A stretch of 64,000 nt of DNA from the NCBI GenBank assembly GCA_027491915.1, contig JAOZGC010000002.1, forward strand, positions 505,344-569,343, given 5' to 3'. The DNA is from Thermoproteota archaeon. GTDB lineage: Archaea; Korarchaeota; Korarchaeia; Korarchaeales; Korarchaeaceae. The position numbers and the translations under genes were made by a program. The notes below the pieces were generated by a model. It saw only the letters and a list, made by a program, of their open reading frames with translations, was not told the origin of the DNA and searched no databases. Shown here piece by piece: positions 40,229 to 48,879 of the stretch (positions within the stretch are counted from its first letter, which is position 1; each line of letters begins with the position of its first letter).

Positions 40229-42433
40229 ATGAGGTGCCCGCCGGCCGCAGCCCTGGCCCTCCTGCTCTCCCTCTCGGCCGTCCCCCCGGCCCCGCCCGGG
40301 GGCGCCGGGGCCTCCGTCCCCCGGTCCGGCCCGCCCGGAGTCTTGATACTGGCCAACTCGATAGACGCCTCCCTGGCGGACGACCTGATCCGGGAGCTCC
40401 AGAGGTACGGGCTCTCCGTCACCGTGGTCGGGGCGTCTGATTTCCCCCCGCACAGGCGGGACCCGATAGTCGTCGTGCTGGGAGGGCCTGACGCCCCCCA
40501 GGGGATAGGGAGCCTGGTGGGCCCCCTCCTCACCCCCGAGGAGAGGAGGGCCGTCAGGACGCCGGGATCCTCCGAGATGTTCGTCAAGACTGGGGTCTGG
40601 GCGCCGGGACAGGTCGTGATCGTGCTGGCCGGCAGCGACAGGTGGGGCACCCAGGAGGCCCACAGGACGCGCAGGGACGACCTCTTCTCCCTCCTGGCCC
40701 CACCCATCGAGATAACGGGGGAGTCGCCCCTGGCCGGGGTGGTCTACGTTTCCTCCCTCCGCGTGCCCCCGGGCTCGACCCTGAGGCTCACGGGGGACGC
40801 CATGATAATCTCCCTGGGGCCGGTGGAGGTGGGGGGGAGGATAAGGGGGAACTGCGTCAGCCTAGTCCTGGCCGCCAGGGGACCCCTCCACCTCTCGGGC
40901 CAGATAGACAACTCCTGCGGGGGGGAGCTGGGCGAGAACGACAGCGGGGGAGGGATCTACATCTGGTCGGAGGGTAACCTGACCATATCCGGGGCCAACT
41001 TCACCACGGACGGCGACGTGCTCGTGTCCAACGGCCTGAACCCCCTCAACTCCAGCGGGTCCCTGGACTCCAACTCGACCCCCCAGCCGGGTTGGGGGAT
41101 GACGCCGCCCTCCGGGCGGGGCCTCCCGGCCTGGTGGCCCCCCAACTTCCCGCCGCCGCCGGCCCCGCCGGGCAACGCCTCCGCCGGCAGGAGGGGGTTC
41201 CTGATCGTGGCCAACTCCATATTCGTGCAGAGGGACAGGAGGGGCTGCGTCTGGCGCGGCGGGGTCAGGTCGAGGTACGTCCTCCACGCCTACGACAACC
41301 TGGTGCTCAGGAACGTGATGGTCATCGCCAGGGACGGCAGGCCGGGCTGCAACGGGTCCGGCCCCGGGAGGGTTGAGGGCGGCAGGGCCGAGCGCGGGGC
41401 GTCCATACTGGCGTACGCCGAGGATCCGTTCTACCCGCTCGGCATGCAGGACGCCGGGAGGCTCGTGGTTGAGGACTGCTGGTTCGTCTCAGGGTCCGGC
41501 GGCAGGGGCGGGGACGCCAACGCCACGGGAGATCCAGACGCCCTGGCCCTGGGCGGGGACGGGGCCCCGGGCGGCGGGATAACCCTGATGGCCACCAGGG
41601 AGCTGGTCCTGGAGGGGAGCAACAGGTTCGAGGTGGGCGACGGAGGCAGGGGCGGGGACGCGCGCGCCTACGGGGCCCCGGGGGAGGACGGGTGCCCCGG
41701 GAAGGGCGGAGGGAAGGCCGAGGCTGTGGCCGGGGACGGTGGAGGGGGTGCCTGGTTCACCCTCAGGTCTTCGGGCGTCCGGGGGCCCAACCCCTCGGTC
41801 TCCGGTGGATCGGGAGGCCGCGGCGGCGACGCCCTGGCCTCCGGGGGCCGCGGCGGCGACGGGACCGGTCCCGCGTGCGACGGCGGAATCGGGGGGAACT
41901 CGAGGGCCGTCGGCGGCGACGGCGGGGCCGCCCAACTCGCCAACCTGGCCGGGATGCCGATCTCCCCCGGCAGCTTCGTCGGCGGCGACGGCGGGGCGGC
42001 CTCGGTGATCTCCGGGAGCAACGGGGGGGACGGGGGCAGCGGGTGCGGCTCAGAACCGGCCCAGCCCGGGGGCAACGGGGGCCCCGGGGGGAACGTGACG
42101 GTCGAGTCCGGCCCCGGCGGGTCGGGGTTCGGGGGGGCCGGTAGGCCCGGGGACGCGCTGATCAACCTCTCGGGCAACGGGGGCAGCGGCGGCCCGGGTT
42201 CCCCGCCCGGATCCGGCGGCCCGGCTGGGGAGAAGTCGGTGGAGACCCACGGCGGGGCGTCCACCGTCCTGGGATCCTTCCAGGACGGGCCCGACGGGCC
42301 CCAGTGCGAGGTCGGGAGGATTCTCCCCGGGGGGAGGGGGAGGGAGGGACCAGCCCCCGCCGCCCTGGGGTCCGCCGACCGGCGGGCCGCTGACGCGCGG
42401 CGCCTCGGGGCCGGCCCGCCGATCCTCCTCTGA
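40229..42433 (+). CDS. Secreted protein with a large glycine-rich repeat domain
   Basis: A 734-residue protein. A signal peptide (1-28) precedes a globular part (about 35-170; ILANSIDASLADDLIREL, VVLGGPDAPQGIGSLVG) that resembles S-layer or cell-wall-binding modules and shares the vLGGPdA motif with the neighbour's C-terminal domain. A beta-rich region (175-420) with NLTIS-type sites follows, and residues 425-690 are rich in GG-x-GGD and GGDGG triplets (for example GGRGGDALASGGRGGDG). Triplet glycine of this kind can form polyproline II bundles or beta-roll sheets, as in PE_PGRS-type surface proteins. Function unknown; a cell-surface matrix protein is likely. Base composition is extreme. Confidence 0.75.
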   Translation: MRCPPAAALALLLSLSAVPPAPPGGAGASVPRSGPPGVLILANSIDASLADDLIRELQRYGLSVTVVGASDFPPHRRDPIVVVLGGPDAPQGIGSLVGPLLTPEERRAVRTPGSSEMFVKTGVWAPGQVVIVLAGSDRWGTQEAHRTRRDDLFSLLAPPIEITGESPLAGVVYVSSLRVPPGSTLRLTGDAMIISLGPVEVGGRIRGNCVSLVLAARGPLHLSGQIDNSCGGELGENDSGGGIYIWSEGNLTISGANFTTDGDVLVSNGLNPLNSSGSLDSNSTPQPGWGMTPPSGRGLPAWWPPNFPPPPAPPGNASAGRRGFLIVANSIFVQRDRRGCVWRGGVRSRYVLHAYDNLVLRNVMVIARDGRPGCNGSGPGRVEGGRAERGASILAYAEDPFYPLGMQDAGRLVVEDCWFVSGSGGRGGDANATGDPDALALGGDGAPGGGITLMATRELVLEGSNRFEVGDGGRGGDARAYGAPGEDGCPGKGGGKAEAVAGDGGGGAWFTLRSSGVRGPNPSVSGGSGGRGGDALASGGRGGDGTGPACDGGIGGNSRAVGGDGGAAQLANLAGMPISPGSFVGGDGGAASVISGSNGGDGGSGCGSEPAQPGGNGGPGGNVTVESGPGGSGFGGAGRPGDALINLSGNGGSGGPGSPPGSGGPAGEKSVETHGGASTVLGSFQDGPDGPQCEVGRILPGGRGREGPAPAALGSADRRAADARRLGAGPPILL

Positions 42434-42449
42434 TCCGCCCGGTAGGCCC

Positions 42450-43406
42450 TCACTCCGGGACCACGTGGGTCCCGTCCTCGCCCCTGAGGGCCTCGGCCAC
42501 CCTGCCGAGCTTCGCTATGATCGCCTCCTTCCCCCCGGCCTCCACGAACCTGATGCAGGCCTTGACCTTGGGCCCCATGCTCCCCTTCTTGAAGTGGCCC
42601 TCCTCGTAGTACCTCTTGGCCTCTTCCAGAGTCATCCTGTCTATCTTCTTCTGCCGCGGGGTGTTGTAGTTCAGGTAGGCGCCGTCCACGTCGGTGAGGA
42701 TGACGAACCTGTCGGCCCCTATCAGGGTGGCCAGCCTCTCACCGGCCAGGTCCTTGTCTATCACGGCCTCGACCCCCCTGGCGTGGATCCCGTCCTCCTC
42801 CACTATCGGTATCCCGCCGCCGCCGGAGGCGACCACTATGTACCCGGCCTCCACCAGGGTCCGTATGGCGCCCCTCTCGGCTATGATCTTGGGGTCCGGG
42901 GAGGGCACCACCCTCCTGTACCCCCGGCCGGCGTCCTCCACGATCACCCAGTCCGGCCTCTCTCTCCTGATCCTCTCGGCCTCCTCCCTGCTGTAGAAGG
43001 GGCCCACGGGCTTCGTCGGGTTCTGGAAGGCCGGGTCGTCCGGATCCACTATGACCCTGGTGACCACCGTCACCACGTACTTGTCTATCCCCCTCTCCTT
43101 TAGCTCGTTCCTGAGGGCCTGCTGTATCATGTACCCTATGAACCCCTGGGTCTCGGCGCCGCAGGCGTCCATGGGGAAGGCCGGGATGCCGAACATCTTC
43201 TGGCCCGCGTCGTGCCGCAGGAGCGTGGCCCCGACCTGGGGCCCGTTCCCGTGGGTTATGACCAGGTTGTACCCCTGCTCCACCAGGTTGGCCAGATCCT
43301 TGGCGGTCTTCTTGACGTTATCGTACTGCTCCTCGAAGGTTCCCCTCTGGCCCCTCTGGAGGAGGGCGTTCCCGCCCAGCGCGACCACTATGGTCTCTCC
43401 CCGCAT
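42450..43406 (-). CDS. arcC: Carbamate kinase
   Basis: A 318-residue enzyme of standard length. [16 protein letters not shown] opens the fold, [41 protein letters not shown] and [15 protein letters not shown] sequence follow, all diagnostic of ArcC. It makes ATP from carbamoyl phosphate, the last step of arginine, agmatine or purine-ring breakdown in fermenting cells, or forms carbamoyl phosphate in thermophilic archaea. It stands behind an ECF transporter and near a nucleoside-type importer, so catabolism of a nitrogen compound is plausible. Confidence 0.94.
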   Translation of the reverse strand: MRGETIVVALGGNALLQRGQRGTFEEQYDNVKKTAKDLANLVEQGYNLVITHGNGPQVGATLLRHDAGQKMFGIPAFPMDACGAETQGFIGYMIQQALRNELKERGIDKYVVTVVTRVIVDPDDPAFQNPTKPVGPFYSREEAERIRRERPDWVIVEDAGRGYRRVVPSPDPKIIAERGAIRTLVEAGYIVVASGGGGIPIVEEDGIHARGVEAVIDKDLAGERLATLIGADRFVILTDVDGAYLNYNTPRQKKIDRMTLEEAKRYYEEGHFKKGSMGPKVKACIRFVEAGGKEAIIAKLGRVAEALRGEDGTHVVPE

Positions 43407-43428
43407 GCCACCACCTCGGACCGGCCGA

Positions 43429-44334
43429 CTAACCTCCCTTGTTTATTTCCTTTACCCTCCCGGAGCCCGATTCGCCGGCGATCCCCCTGACCCACTCCAC
43501 GAGCTCCCACGGGGTCAGCGCTCCCCTCGGGGCCCCCAGGTCGGCCAGCGCGTCGGCCAGCAGGGTTATCTGGGGGGGCTTTATGAAGGCCCTCTCCAGC
43601 ACCTCCGCCTCCTCGAAGACCTTCCTGGTAGGGGCGTCCATCAGGATCTCCCCGTCGGCCATGACCACGGTCCTCCTGGCGTACCTGGCCACTATGGGCA
43701 TGTCGTGCGTTATTATGATGATCGTGTAGCCCTGCCGGTTCAGGTCTGTCAGGAAGTCCATTATCTCTATCGACTGCTTGAAGTCCTGCCCGGTGGTGGG
43801 CTCGTCCACTATTATCACGCTCGGCCTCATGGCCAGTATGGAGGCTATGGCCACCCTCTGCCTCAGCCCCTTGCTCAGGAAGAACGGGTGCTCCTCCCTG
43901 TACTCGTCCGAGAGGCCCGCTATCCTCATGGCCTCCCTCACCCTCTCCTCCACCTCCTCCGGCGGGAGCTTGAGGTTCCTCGGGCCGTAGGCGACCTCGT
44001 TGTAGACCGTGTCGTTGAACAGCTGGTGGTCGGGGTTCTGGAATATGTAACCGACCTTGGTGGCCAGGTAGGACGTCTTGGCCTCCCTGGTGTCCATCCC
44101 GAACACCAGGGCCCTCCCCTCGGTGGGCTTGAGGAGACCGGCTATGACCTTGGATAGGGTGGTCTTGCCCGACCCGTTCTGGCCTATGAAGGCCAGGAAC
44201 TCTCCCCTCTCTATCCTGAGGTTCACCCCCCTGAGGGCGACCGTGCCGTCCGGATAGACGAAGGTCACGTTCTGGACGTCCACGGCCACCTCACCCTCTC
44301 CGGCGCCCGCGCCGCTCACCTCGGCGGATCCCAC
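43429..44334 (-). CDS. ecfA: ECF transporter ATPase (second)
   Basis: A 301-residue ATPase. Walker A is [10 protein letters not shown], Walker [13 protein letters not shown]. The signature is unusual: [12 protein letters not shown] in place of the canonical LSGGQ. The C-terminal part carries ECF-type extension ([27 protein letters not shown] in pieces). It works with the ATPase, T component and S component in this operon. The start overlaps nothing but the gap to the previous gene is 7 bases. Confidence 0.88.
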   Translation of the reverse strand: MGSAEVSGAGAGEGEVAVDVQNVTFVYPDGTVALRGVNLRIERGEFLAFIGQNGSGKTTLSKVIAGLLKPTEGRALVFGMDTREAKTSYLATKVGYIFQNPDHQLFNDTVYNEVAYGPRNLKLPPEEVEERVREAMRIAGLSDEYREEHPFFLSKGLRQRVAIASILAMRPSVIIVDEPTTGQDFKQSIEIMDFLTDLNRQGYTIIIITHDMPIVARYARRTVVMADGEILMDAPTRKVFEEAEVLERAFIKPPQITLLADALADLGAPRGALTPWELVEWVRGIAGESGSGRVKEINKGG

Positions 44335-44341
44335 GGGTTCA

Positions 44342-45205
44342 TCACCTCCCCCTCAACCCGGACAGGGCCTCCCTTGACGCCGATATGGCCTCCTCCAACG
44401 TCAGGGGTATCGGCCCGTCATAGAGGCCCATCTTCCTGAGCTCACTCACGAACACCATCGGCTCCGGCGGGAACACGCCGTGCTCCAGGAGGAAATCTAT
44501 GTCGTCGAAGAACTCCCTGGGGGGCGCGTCCCTCAGCACCCGGCCGTCGTGGACCAGGATGAACCTGTCGGCCAGGGGGGCTATGTCCTCCATCCTGTGC
44601 TCCACCACTATTATCGTGGCGTTGTAGCTCCTCCTCATCTCCCTCAGGACCTCTATGACCTCCGTCTTGCCCACGGGATCCAGCATGGAGGTGGGCTCGT
44701 CCAGGATTATTATCTCCGGCCTCATGGCCAGTATGGAGGCTATGGCAACCCTCTGCTTCTGTCCCCCGCTCAGCTCGTACGGGGGCTTCTCCAGGTAGTC
44801 CATCGGTATGTGGGCCAGCCCCAGGGACCACTCCACCCTCTCCCTTATCTCGTCCACGTCCAGCCCTATGTTCTCCAGCCCGAACACCACCTCCTCCTCG
44901 ACGGTCATGGAGAGGAACTGGCTCTCCGGGTCGGAGAACACGAAGCCCACGTGCCTGGCTATGTCGGCCACCGGGTGCTCCCTGGTGTCCATCCCCTTCA
45001 CGACGACGCTCCCCTCTATCACCCCGTAGTAGTTGTTGGGGATCAGGCCGTTCATGGCCATGACCAGGGTGCTCTTCCCCGAGTCGTTCGGCCCCACGAT
45101 GGCGACGAACTCGCCCTGCTCCACCGAGAGGTTGACCCCCCTCAGGGCCCACCTCTCCTGTCCCTCGTACCTCCAGCCGAAGTTCTCCATCCGGATTACC
45201 GGCAT
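44342..45205 (-). CDS. ecfA: ECF transporter ATPase (first)
   Basis: A 287-residue ATPase with Walker A GPNDSGKSTLV, signature [20 protein letters not shown] and Walker B IIILDEPTSMLDP. With the second ATPase it forms the nucleotide-binding heterodimer of an energy-coupling-factor module. It lies 4 bases after the T component gene and 8 bases before the second ATPase gene. Confidence 0.9.
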   Translation of the reverse strand: MPVIRMENFGWRYEGQERWALRGVNLSVEQGEFVAIVGPNDSGKSTLVMAMNGLIPNNYYGVIEGSVVVKGMDTREHPVADIARHVGFVFSDPESQFLSMTVEEEVVFGLENIGLDVDEIRERVEWSLGLAHIPMDYLEKPPYELSGGQKQRVAIASILAMRPEIIILDEPTSMLDPVGKTEVIEVLREMRRSYNATIIVVEHRMEDIAPLADRFILVHDGRVLRDAPPREFFDDIDFLLEHGVFPPEPMVFVSELRKMGLYDGPIPLTLEEAISASREALSGLRGR

Positions 45206-45209
45206 TGGA

Positions 45210-46070
45210 TCACCCGAACCTGACCCTGTACAGGAGGGAGTTCTCCGCCCTGAGCCAGCCGTACTGATAGTTCACGAACACTATGGCGGCGAGGAAGGCG
45301 AACATGATTGCGATGAGCGCCACGTCTGCCCCCCTGATCTTGTACTTCTTCGGTATGTAGTCGGTCCTCTTCCCGCCCTTGAACAGGCCGGAGAACCTGA
45401 AGGCCCTGGAATCCAGGGCGTTGGAGACCTCTTCGGCCCTCCTTATCGCCAACCCGACCAGGGGAACTATGTAGAGCCCGAACTTCTTCACCTTCTCCGA
45501 GAAGGGGAGCTCCGCCAGGTCCAGGGCCCTGGCCTTCTCGGCCTCCCTTATGGTGAAGAAGTCTATTATGGAGAGGCCTATGGACCTGAGGGAGAGGCCC
45601 GCCAGGTAGCAGACGACGAAGGGGAGCCTCAGGGTCCTGAGCCCCACCACAACGTCCCTCTCCCTCATGGTGCTCAGGAAGAAGATTATGACCAGGATGG
45701 CCAGCACCAGCTGCAGGTAGACCAGGATGGCCCACCTGAGGTTCTCCCAGCATACCCTTATCGGCCCGAGCCGCAGGAGGACCGTGTACTCGGGCCTGTA
45801 TCCCCCGAAGAACGTGTAGGCTATGGCTATGACGAAGAACAGGTTGACGAACGCCATCTTGTATCCCTTTATGACGCTCAGGTCGACCTTGGCAGCCTTG
45901 AACAGGGCCAGCATGAACAGCGAGCCGGCCAGGTTGGCCTCGGGGAGCTGGGTGAGCATGGGGTAGGCGCTGACCACCAGCAGGAAGAGGACCTTGGTCA
46001 CCGGGTGGAGCGAGAATATCGGCGACTCCTCCGGGAGGTAACCGAGGAGAGACCGTCTCATCTTTGGCAT
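45210..46070 (-). CDS. ecfT: ECF transporter T component (EcfT)
   Basis: A 286-residue transmembrane protein with about five helices and cytoplasmic coupling helices. FSEKVKKFGLYIVPLVGLAIRRAEEVSNALDSRAF (in pieces VPLVGLAIRRAEEVSNALD) is the characteristic A-R-x2-E-...-ALxxRG-like coupling motif of EcfT. It couples the ATPases to the substrate-binding S protein. Gene order S-T-A-A is complete. Confidence 0.9.
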   Translation of the reverse strand: MPKMRRSLLGYLPEESPIFSLHPVTKVLFLLVVSAYPMLTQLPEANLAGSLFMLALFKAAKVDLSVIKGYKMAFVNLFFVIAIAYTFFGGYRPEYTVLLRLGPIRVCWENLRWAILVYLQLVLAILVIIFFLSTMRERDVVVGLRTLRLPFVVCYLAGLSLRSIGLSIIDFFTIREAEKARALDLAELPFSEKVKKFGLYIVPLVGLAIRRAEEVSNALDSRAFRFSGLFKGGKRTDYIPKKYKIRGADVALIAIMFAFLAAIVFVNYQYGWLRAENSLLYRVRFG

Positions 46071-46147
46071 TCGAGCTCACCCTCGACCCACTCGGGCGCG
46101 CGATCGGTCGGCGTCGAGGAGGAGAAATAAAGGGGAGAGATGGGGGC

Positions 46148-46756
46148 TCACGCCCACCATCCCTTGACGAAGGACCTGTGCCTCACGACCAGCGGGGACA
46201 GGGCCTTCAGCAGGATTATGCCGAAGATCAGGGAGGGGACCCCGTTCCCGATGGTCCACCCCGAGAAGAACAGGGGAACGGACTCCACGGTTATCAGGCC
46301 GAACCACTGGAGGGCCGTCACGGCCCAGGCGGCCCCGGCCAGGTTGTTCACCACGACGCCCCATATGATGTAGTGGAGGTAGTCGGACCCCTTGGTGAGC
46401 CGCGGGTCGGCCTTGAAGAACTTGAAGGCCCAGGCCGGTATTATCCCCTGGAGCAGGTTGGACGGCAGGTAGGCGAAGCTCACGTACAGGGGCGCCCCGG
46501 CCAGCGAGTTGGATATGAACGGGAACAGGAAGCCGGCGAGCACGCCCCACATGCCGAACCATATGGAGCCCACGGCCTGAACCGCGACGCCCGGCCAGAA
46601 ACCGGTGACTCCGTAGCCCAGCGGAACCGAAAGGCTGCCGAAGGTACCGGCGACCGCGCCGACGCCTATCAGGAGGGCCATTATGGCTATGTGGACTGTT
46701 CCGGGCTTCCTGACCTCGCCCGGCTCGACCTCCCAGACCGACTTGGCTGATGGCAT
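46148..46756 (-). CDS. ECF transporter substrate-binding S component
   Basis: A 202-residue membrane protein with about six helices, the size and plan of an S component. FGSLSVPLGYGVTGFWPGVAVQAVGSIWFG and SYLPSNLLQGIIPAWAFKFF-type sequence (YLPSNLLQGIIPAWAF) form the first and third helices. The substrate is unclear; I found no match to the riboflavin, biotin, cobalt or thiamin patterns I know. It lies upstream of ecfT in one operon with carbamate kinase, suggesting a nitrogen-rich small molecule. TATA-like TTTATTAG about 30 bases upstream. Confidence 0.75.
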   Translation of the reverse strand: MPSAKSVWEVEPGEVRKPGTVHIAIMALLIGVGAVAGTFGSLSVPLGYGVTGFWPGVAVQAVGSIWFGMWGVLAGFLFPFISNSLAGAPLYVSFAYLPSNLLQGIIPAWAFKFFKADPRLTKGSDYLHYIIWGVVVNNLAGAAWAVTALQWFGLITVESVPLFFSGWTIGNGVPSLIFGIILLKALSPLVVRHRSFVKGWWA

Positions 46757-46932
46757 AGTTCTTTGACGATTTCGGTTGCTAATAAACTAGGCGGTCGTCT
46801 AACCCCTCGACCGACCCGGTCGTCCGCTATCTCGCCGAGAAACCATAAAAGAGACACATTTCCATTTACGGGACTCGGGTCCCGGACCGAGGGGGGCGGG
46901 CGGGCTGGGGCGGTCGGCCGCGCCCCCAACCC

Positions 46933-47826
46933 TCACTCCCTGGAGTAGGGCCTCCCCACGGCGGCGGGAGGCCTGACCCTCCCGACGGCCGCGGATACTA
47001 TGGCCAGGGTTGCGGCGTAGGGGATGGTCTTCAGCAGGAACCCCATGGCCGGGGACCTCATGACTATCTCCAGGTAGGTGGCCAGGCCGTCGAAGAAGCC
47101 GAATATCAGCCCCCCGCCCACCGCGACCAGCGGGTTCCAGTTGCTGAACACCACGTTTGCCAGCGCTATGAACCCCCTGCCCGCGGTCATCTGCTTGGTG
47201 AACTGCCCGACGTAGTCCACGCTCATGTAGGCCCCGGCCAGCCCGGACAGGGCAGCCCCGATCACCGTCGCCAGGAACCTGACGCGGAACACGTTCACCC
47301 CCATGGCCTCCGCCGCCGCCGGGTCCTCGCCGGCGGCCCTCAGCCTCAGCCCCCCCTTGGTCCTGAACAGGTAGTACCAGGAGGCGGCGGCCACGGCCAG
47401 GGTCAGGGGGAAGAACCAGGAGATCTCCCCCAGGGGGCCGGCCGGTATCCTGGGCACCTTGGGGACCCACGGGCTCTGCCCGTAGCTGTTCCAGACCCTC
47501 ATCAGGGTCACCACCGCCACCCCGTACGCCAGTATGTTGACCCCGACCCCGGCCACTATCTGGTCCCCCCTGAGGTGGACGGACACCGCGCCGTGGACCA
47601 GCCCGACCGCCACGCCCACCGCGACCCCGGCCAGCACCCCGAGGTAGGGGCTCCCGGAGAAGTAGGACACGTAGGCGGCCCCCAGGGCGCTCATGAGCAT
47701 TATCCCCTCGAGGCCTATGTTGACCACGCCGGACCTCTCCGTTATCACCTCGCCGACCGCCGCCAGGGTCAGGGGTACCATGGCCCTCAGCGCGGTCGAG
47801 GTGAGGGTGGCCACCTCCACGCCCAT
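46933..47826 (-). CDS. BMP-family ABC importer membrane subunit (second)
   Basis: A 297-residue permease with about eight helices. VVNIGLEGIMLMSALGAAYV and DQIVAGVGVNILAYGVAVV match the BmpC/NupQ-type pair of nucleoside importers. The segment ERSGVVNIGLEG is the ATPase-coupling loop. It abuts the preceding permease gene (stop directly followed by ATG). It forms the translocation pore with that permease. Confidence 0.88.
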   Translation of the reverse strand: MGVEVATLTSTALRAMVPLTLAAVGEVITERSGVVNIGLEGIMLMSALGAAYVSYFSGSPYLGVLAGVAVGVAVGLVHGAVSVHLRGDQIVAGVGVNILAYGVAVVTLMRVWNSYGQSPWVPKVPRIPAGPLGEISWFFPLTLAVAAASWYYLFRTKGGLRLRAAGEDPAAAEAMGVNVFRVRFLATVIGAALSGLAGAYMSVDYVGQFTKQMTAGRGFIALANVVFSNWNPLVAVGGGLIFGFFDGLATYLEIVMRSPAMGFLLKTIPYAATLAIVSAAVGRVRPPAAVGRPYSRE

Positions 47827-48879
47827 TCAGCCGCCCCCCTCCGACGTCCCTCCCGCCCCCCTCCCGAAGCGCAAGGCGGAGGCCAGCATCCTGTAGGCCT
47901 CCGGGACGGCGAGGGCGAATATGACGACCCCGGTGACCGCCTCCACGAGCTCCCTGGGGACCCCCACCTCCAGCTGCATCCCGTGACCCCCCACCGCCAT
48001 CAGGGCGAAGAGGGCCGACGACAGCACTATCCCCACCGGGTGGTTCCTGCCGACCAGGGCCACCCCTATGCCGTCGAAGCCCATGCCGGCCATGACGCTG
48101 GCGTGGGAGTCCAGGTAGAAGGACCTCCCTAGGACCACCAGGACGCCCGCCAGCCCGGAGACCCCGCCGCTCAGGGCCATGGATATGGCCGTTACCCTCC
48201 TCGGGTCGGCCCCGCCGTACCTGGCCGCCTTGGGCTGGAGGCCCACCGCCCTTATGTCGTAGCCGAGGCTGGTCCACCAGAGGAGGTAGAGCATGACCAG
48301 GGCCGCCGCGACCGCCACCAGGAAGGCCGTCGGGAGCTCAGACACCCTGGGAAACCTGGCCGTGACCGGCACGTCCAGAGACCTCCACGGCCTCTGGGGA
48401 CTCGGGTAGTATATCGTGACGAAGTACCCCAGCAGGAAGTAGGCTATCCAGTTCAGCATTATGGTCGAGACCACCTCGTTGACCCCCCTGTAAACCTTCA
48501 GGATCCCGGCCAGGGCCCCGTAACCGGCCCCGACGGCCACCCCGGCCAGGGTCGGGAGCACGGGCTCCCTGGTCGCGAGGGACACCACCAGGGCCACCAG
48601 CCCACCCAGGTACATCTGCCCCTCCATGCCTATGTTGAAGAGGCTCGCCCTGGCCGCGACGGCGAACCCCAGGCCCGTCAGCAGTATTGGGGTGGCCCTG
48701 TCCAGGACGGCCGAGGGGTCGGAGAGGGCCCAGGAGAACATGGCGTAGATGCCCCTGGCCGGGTCGGCCCCGACCCCGGCCAGGACTGCCGCGCCGGCCG
48801 CCAGCCCGATGGCCAGGGAGAGGGAGACCTCCGCCAGGGGGCCCGCGTACCTGCCCGGAGAGCCGAGCCCGAGCCTCAT
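47827..48879 (-). CDS. BMP-family ABC importer membrane subunit (first)
   Basis: A 350-residue permease. ASLFNIGMEGQMYLGGLVALVVSLA and EVVSTIMLNWIAYFLLGYF match the first-permease pattern of nucleoside transporters of the Tmp/NupP type. ATG 48879 overlaps the ATPase stop (ATGA). The longer open frame upstream of 48879 belongs to another frame and is not real. Confidence 0.88.
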   Translation of the reverse strand: MRLGLGSPGRYAGPLAEVSLSLAIGLAAGAAVLAGVGADPARGIYAMFSWALSDPSAVLDRATPILLTGLGFAVAARASLFNIGMEGQMYLGGLVALVVSLATREPVLPTLAGVAVGAGYGALAGILKVYRGVNEVVSTIMLNWIAYFLLGYFVTIYYPSPQRPWRSLDVPVTARFPRVSELPTAFLVAVAAALVMLYLLWWTSLGYDIRAVGLQPKAARYGGADPRRVTAISMALSGGVSGLAGVLVVLGRSFYLDSHASVMAGMGFDGIGVALVGRNHPVGIVLSSALFALMAVGGHGMQLEVGVPRELVEAVTGVVIFALAVPEAYRMLASALRFGRGAGGTSEGGG

